Origin: Domibacillus enclensis
GTDB taxonomy: Bacteria > Bacillota > Bacilli > Bacillales > Domibacillaceae
NCBI RefSeq assembly: GCF_900156125.1
Contig: NZ_FTLX01000007.1
Coordinates: 124,001 to 188,000, forward strand
Reading direction: 5' to 3'
Length of the DNA: 64,000 nt
In this document: piece after piece, positions 60,826-64,000 of the stretch
Layout of the letters: each line of letters opens with the position of its first letter
Numbering within the stretch: the stretch's first letter is position 1
Notes under the pieces: model-generated
What the model was told of the DNA's origin: nothing
Seen by the model: only the letters and a program-made list of their open reading frames with translations
The model's database searches: none
Position numbers and translations under genes: made by a program

Positions 60826-62484
60826 TTATTTCCAAAGCTCCACTCGATTTTTAACCATTTCGGTGTAATCGGCTTCGGCCTGCTCAACGCCCGCTTTTTC
60901 CAGATCAGCCATGAATTCATCCCATACTGCGTCAAATTCGGCCGGATCCGCCAGAATAGCTTCTGGAATCCGTTTCTTCACAATATCCATTGATTTTTGC
61001 ATGATCAGCTCAAGATCAGACCCTGCTTCCACCGGCATGTTGTAGGCAGCTCCCCACGGCTTAACCGGAAACTCTTCCTTCTGCGGGTACAAATCCTTCC
61101 ACATTTCCACATCGTAATTCGCCAGAACTTCTTTTTCAACGTCCGTGTACGCATTTTTAATTTGATCGGGACTGGCAATCGAATACGTTTGGCCTGTTGA
61201 ATCAGTTACACCATCACCATAAATAGGGGCGAATCCTTTTAAAACACCGATGCCTGTTTCTTTCACGTAGTTTGCATTGTTGTTGCGCTCATTCATTTCC
61301 TCGTCAGAAATCACACGCTTGCCGTCTTCGATTGTATAATGCTCGCCTTCAATTCCCCAGTTTTGAAGAATTTGACCTTCTTCAGAGGCTAGATAATCAA
61401 GGAATTTAATCGCACGAATTGGGTCCTCGCAGTCCACTGTGATGCCGATGCCCCAGCCGCCCAGGTAGCCTGTATCCTGGAAGTTGGCGTGCTTGTACTC
61501 TTCTGTCAATGTCACCGGGTACATGCCATGCATCCGTTCTGCCTTGCCTGATTCACGAAGAGCACGCTGTGCATCCGCTACTTCCCAGTCTGTGTCGATC
61601 AAGCCGATCGTACGGCCTGATGAGATTTTTGCCAGATACTGATCATATTTCTGCACGAAGCTTTCTTTATCAAGCAGCCCTTCCGCATTCATATGGTTCA
61701 GCCATTTAAAGTATTCCTTTTCTGCCGGACGTCGGTAATGCATCGTCGCTTCATGTGTGTCTGGATCAATATAAAATTCGCCGTCATCCGGTGCACCTGT
61801 TGCGTAAAAAGCCGGATTGGTCGTTGAAATCATAATGCGCCAATCATCTGCCAGCAGTGACAGGCCAATGGTTGGCTGTCCATCGATGGTTGGGTTTTTC
61901 TCCTTGTATTCTCGAATCGCATTTTCAAAATCCTTTACCGTCCGAATCTCCGGATAGCCCAGCTGCTTGACGACATCATGCTGCAGCATAAAGCCAGTGC
62001 CTGGCGCCCAGTAGGTGTGATCCACCGCTGCAGTTGGCAAAATATAAATCGATTCGTCTTCACCGCTCCACTTTAAGCGACTGAAATAATCGCCGTAAAT
62101 TTTTTGCAGGTTTGGCGCGTGTTCTTCGATAAGATCGGTTAAATCAATAAGGGCCCCTGCGTCCACCAGCTTGCCCGCATTCCCTTTCGGTGCAATCAAA
62201 TCCGGATACTCGCCGCTCGCGATCATAAGCGGGATTTTCTGCTCACCGCCCGCTACGTCAAACTCAGGCTCCAAAGTTACCTCTGTTTTTTCTTTCACGA
62301 TCTGGCTAACCGGGCTCTCCATGTTGTCCCACTGTGAATGAGGGTCGGCATTGAACATCGAGAACGTAACCGGTCCGGTGGATTCTTCTTTTGTATTCGC
62401 TGAATCGTCTCCCTGACAGCCCGCCATCATTAGCACGGTTCCCATAATAAAAGCTGCACTTGTTTTTTTCCACTTTGTCTTCAT
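60826..62484 (-). CDS. Lipoprotein substrate-binding protein of a sugar ABC transporter (YtcQ/LplA-like)
   Basis: 552 residues. Lipoprotein signal peptide with lipobox LMMAGC (Cys23), then a large extracellular solute-binding domain (VSQIVKEKTEVTLEPEFDVA; YLGGWGIGITVDCEDPIRAI). The length fits the LplA/YtcQ group that binds complex or pectic saccharides. Last gene of the unit permease-permease-binding protein, 19 bp after the second permease gene. No ATPase gene is present; such systems usually borrow MsmX. Confidence 0.9.
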   Translation of the reverse strand: MKTKWKKTSAAFIMGTVLMMAGCQGDDSANTKEESTGPVTFSMFNADPHSQWDNMESPVSQIVKEKTEVTLEPEFDVAGGEQKIPLMIASGEYPDLIAPKGNAGKLVDAGALIDLTDLIEEHAPNLQKIYGDYFSRLKWSGEDESIYILPTAAVDHTYWAPGTGFMLQHDVVKQLGYPEIRTVKDFENAIREYKEKNPTIDGQPTIGLSLLADDWRIMISTTNPAFYATGAPDDGEFYIDPDTHEATMHYRRPAEKEYFKWLNHMNAEGLLDKESFVQKYDQYLAKISSGRTIGLIDTDWEVADAQRALRESGKAERMHGMYPVTLTEEYKHANFQDTGYLGGWGIGITVDCEDPIRAIKFLDYLASEEGQILQNWGIEGEHYTIEDGKRVISDEEMNERNNNANYVKETGIGVLKGFAPIYGDGVTDSTGQTYSIASPDQIKNAYTDVEKEVLANYDVEMWKDLYPQKEEFPVKPWGAAYNMPVEAGSDLELIMQKSMDIVKKRIPEAILADPAEFDAVWDEFMADLEKAGVEQAEADYTEMVKNRVELWK

Positions 62485-62503
62485 CGTTTTCTCCCCTTTA
62501 TCA

Positions 62504-63409
62504 TTAGCTTTTTACTGCACCGAGCGTCATGCCCTGTACGAAGAACCGCTGTAAAAATGGATACACGATTAAAATCGGAATAATCGTTACCATTGAGATT
62601 GCCATTTTAATCGACTCCGGGGAAACAGCGGCGGCTGTTGATTCCTGCCCCTGTGTACTCCGAAACGCATTTGCATCGGTGGAACCGACTGTCGTGTTCT
62701 GCAAAATCTTCATCAGCTCAAATTGAAGAGTCGTTAAATCCGGATTGGAGCTATTGTATAAATACGTATCAAACCATGAATTCCACTGGCCAACTGCGAT
62801 AAACAGGGCAATTGTCGCCAGCACCGGCGTACAAAGCGGCAGGATAATGCGCCAAAAAATCGCGAAGTCATTGGCACCATCCATTTTCGCTGATTCCTGC
62901 AAGGCGAACGGCAGACCATCCATAAATGAACGGACGATAATAATGTTAAACGCGTTCACCATTCCCGGCAGCACGTATACCCAGAAGGAATCGACCAGGT
63001 GTAAATCGCGCATGAGCATATAGCCTGGAATTAATCCGCCCGAAAAATAAAGCGTCAAAACGAGTACAGTAGAGAACATTTTTCTTCCTTGAAAATCCCC
63101 TCTGCTTAATGTAAAGGCTACCATAGCGGACGAGAAAACGCCCAGCACCGTTCCGATCACTGTCCGAAGGGTCGAGTTCATAAAGCCGGTTACCAGGTTA
63201 TCGTATTCAAAAATCGCCTGGTAGTTGGCGAAAGTGAACTCCCGCGGAAAAATCGTAATGCCGCCTCTGACTGTATCGGTCGATTCATTCAATGAAATCG
63301 CCAGTACGTTTAAAAAGGGGTATAGCGTAGCCAGCAAAACCACCGTTAAAAACAAGTAATTGACGATGTCAAATAAACGGTCATCCCACCCTTTCCGGCT
63401 TCCAGTCAT
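62504..63409 (-). CDS. ABC sugar permease (YtcP/LplC-like)
   Basis: 301 residues, six helices. The EAA loop for the ATPase is EESAKMDGANDFAIFWRIIL-like (ALQESAKMDGANDFAIFWRI, about 185-204). Start DDRLFDIVNYLFLTVVLLAT and end FVQGMTLGAVKS are typical of the LplC group. Works with the permease encoded just upstream. Confidence 0.92.
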   Translation of the reverse strand: MTGSRKGWDDRLFDIVNYLFLTVVLLATLYPFLNVLAISLNESTDTVRGGITIFPREFTFANYQAIFEYDNLVTGFMNSTLRTVIGTVLGVFSSAMVAFTLSRGDFQGRKMFSTVLVLTLYFSGGLIPGYMLMRDLHLVDSFWVYVLPGMVNAFNIIIVRSFMDGLPFALQESAKMDGANDFAIFWRIILPLCTPVLATIALFIAVGQWNSWFDTYLYNSSNPDLTTLQFELMKILQNTTVGSTDANAFRSTQGQESTAAAVSPESIKMAISMVTIIPILIVYPFLQRFFVQGMTLGAVKS

Positions 63410-63423
63410 GTGTGTTCACTCCT

Positions 63424-64000
63424 TTACATTACACTTTGATTGGCAAAGCGCTTGAAAATGCCGTTTGCAAGAAACAGCAAAATAATACTCACCAGTGAAT
63501 TGAATATCCCAATGGCGGTCCCGTAGGAAAAGCGGCCAAGCCCAATTCCATAATTCAAGGCATACAAGTCGAGTACTTCCGCATAATCGACAACCGTCGG
63601 ATTACCCAATAAAAACTGCTTCTCAAATCCAATGGTAATCAAATGCCCGATGGACAAAATCAAGACGACGAGAATCGTCGGCCGAATACCAGGAAGCGTA
63701 ATGTGCCAGATCTGGCGCAGCCGGCTCGCTCCGTCGACCTTCGCTGCCTCGTAAAGCTGCGGGTCAATGCCCGCCATCGCTGCGAGGAAGATAATCGAGT
63801 TCCAGCCCATTTCCTTCCACAAGTCTGATAAGGTGACGATCACCCAAAACCATTCGCCTTTTGTCATAAACTGAACGGGTTCGCTGATAAGCCCGGTTGT
63901 CATTAAAAGCTCATTGACCACCCCGCCATCTACGGAAAGCATTTTCGTTACAATCCCTGCGACAACCACCCACGACACGAAGTGAGGCAAATAGGAAACG
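63424..64000 (-). CDS. ABC sugar permease (YteP/LplB-like), partial
   Basis: At least 192 codons; the reading frame is open to the right edge (VSYLPHFVSWVVVAGIV at the visible start), so the N-terminal part lies outside the window. The EAA loop reads YEAAKVDGASRLRQIWHITL (about 80-99 of the visible part). First permease of the LplB/LplC pair. No start codon is assigned. Confidence 0.9.
   Translation of the reverse strand, partial: VSYLPHFVSWVVVAGIVTKMLSVDGGVVNELLMTTGLISEPVQFMTKGEWFWVIVTLSDLWKEMGWNSIIFLAAMAGIDPQLYEAAKVDGASRLRQIWHITLPGIRPTILVVLILSIGHLITIGFEKQFLLGNPTVVDYAEVLDLYALNYGIGLGRFSYGTAIGIFNSLVSIILLFLANGIFKRFANQSVM

Overview
This 64 kb window comes from a Bacillaceae-type chromosome (phylum Bacillota). 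The evidence is strong AGGAGG-type ribosome binding sites, frequent TTG and GTG starts, many short operons ending in intrinsic terminators, and families typical of the group: YeeI, NamA/YqjM, YkvA, YitT, CD3324, FusB-like zinc-finger and KinB-like kinases, SemiSWEET, and paired YdcZ transporters. I cannot name the genus with confidence. I see no rRNA, tRNA, CRISPR array, insertion sequence or prophage.

Layout. 1-4.9 kb: a short array of an 8-bp word at about 20-bp spacing, then the Leloir operon galK-galE-galT-galR (minus strand) with two identical operator-like sites at its promoter. 4.9-9.5 kb: a dispersed non-coding repeat, a secreted barrel-like protein behind a c-di-GMP-I riboswitch, tartrate/D-malate-type dehydrogenase with a GntR regulator, a YiaA-like membrane protein and a DsbA/FrnE protein. 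9.6-22.3 kb: a PAS kinase, then an 11-kb minus-strand operon (read from 22.3 to 10.7 kb). It begins with a sigma-A promoter and two complete c-di-GMP-I riboswitches, each followed by its own terminator. It encodes GTP cyclohydrolase I, a double 6-pyruvoyl-tetrahydropterin synthase, an SDR reductase, an anti-sigma-type ATPase, an alpha/beta hydrolase, an acyl carrier protein, an adenylate-forming ligase, a HAMP sensor, two STAS proteins, a PP2C phosphatase and a Jag_N-FapA (DUF342) protein. This is the most unusual system here: tetrahydropterin chemistry, carrier-protein acyl chemistry and a partner-switching module, all under c-di-GMP control.

22.3-36 kb: MFS transporter, a stand-alone DnaB/DnaD-like domain, gluconate permease and kinase, a 20-21-bp periodic array of a quasi-palindromic 12-mer, LysE exporter, YeeI, enoyl-CoA hydratase, a second copy of the dispersed repeat, NamA with its MarR regulator, a FusB-like protein, and a second gluconate permease divergent from an RpiR regulator. 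The two permease promoters share the same architecture and operator-like words, so they probably form one regulon. 36-53.5 kb: ordinary accessory genes, many of them regulators beside what they probably control (LysR, TetR, Crp/Fnr, MerR, PadR, AraC, ArsR). Two separate pairs of half-size YdcZ transporters have different regulators. 53.5-64 kb: amidohydrolase, SemiSWEET, a beta-glucoside PTS and phospho-beta-glucosidase pair divergent from a GntR/UTRA repressor, a MntA/HepT toxin-antitoxin pair bracketed by two identical 44-nt hairpins, and an LplABC/YtcQP-type sugar ABC transporter that runs off the right edge.

All assignments rest on reading motifs by eye; no database search or folding program was run.
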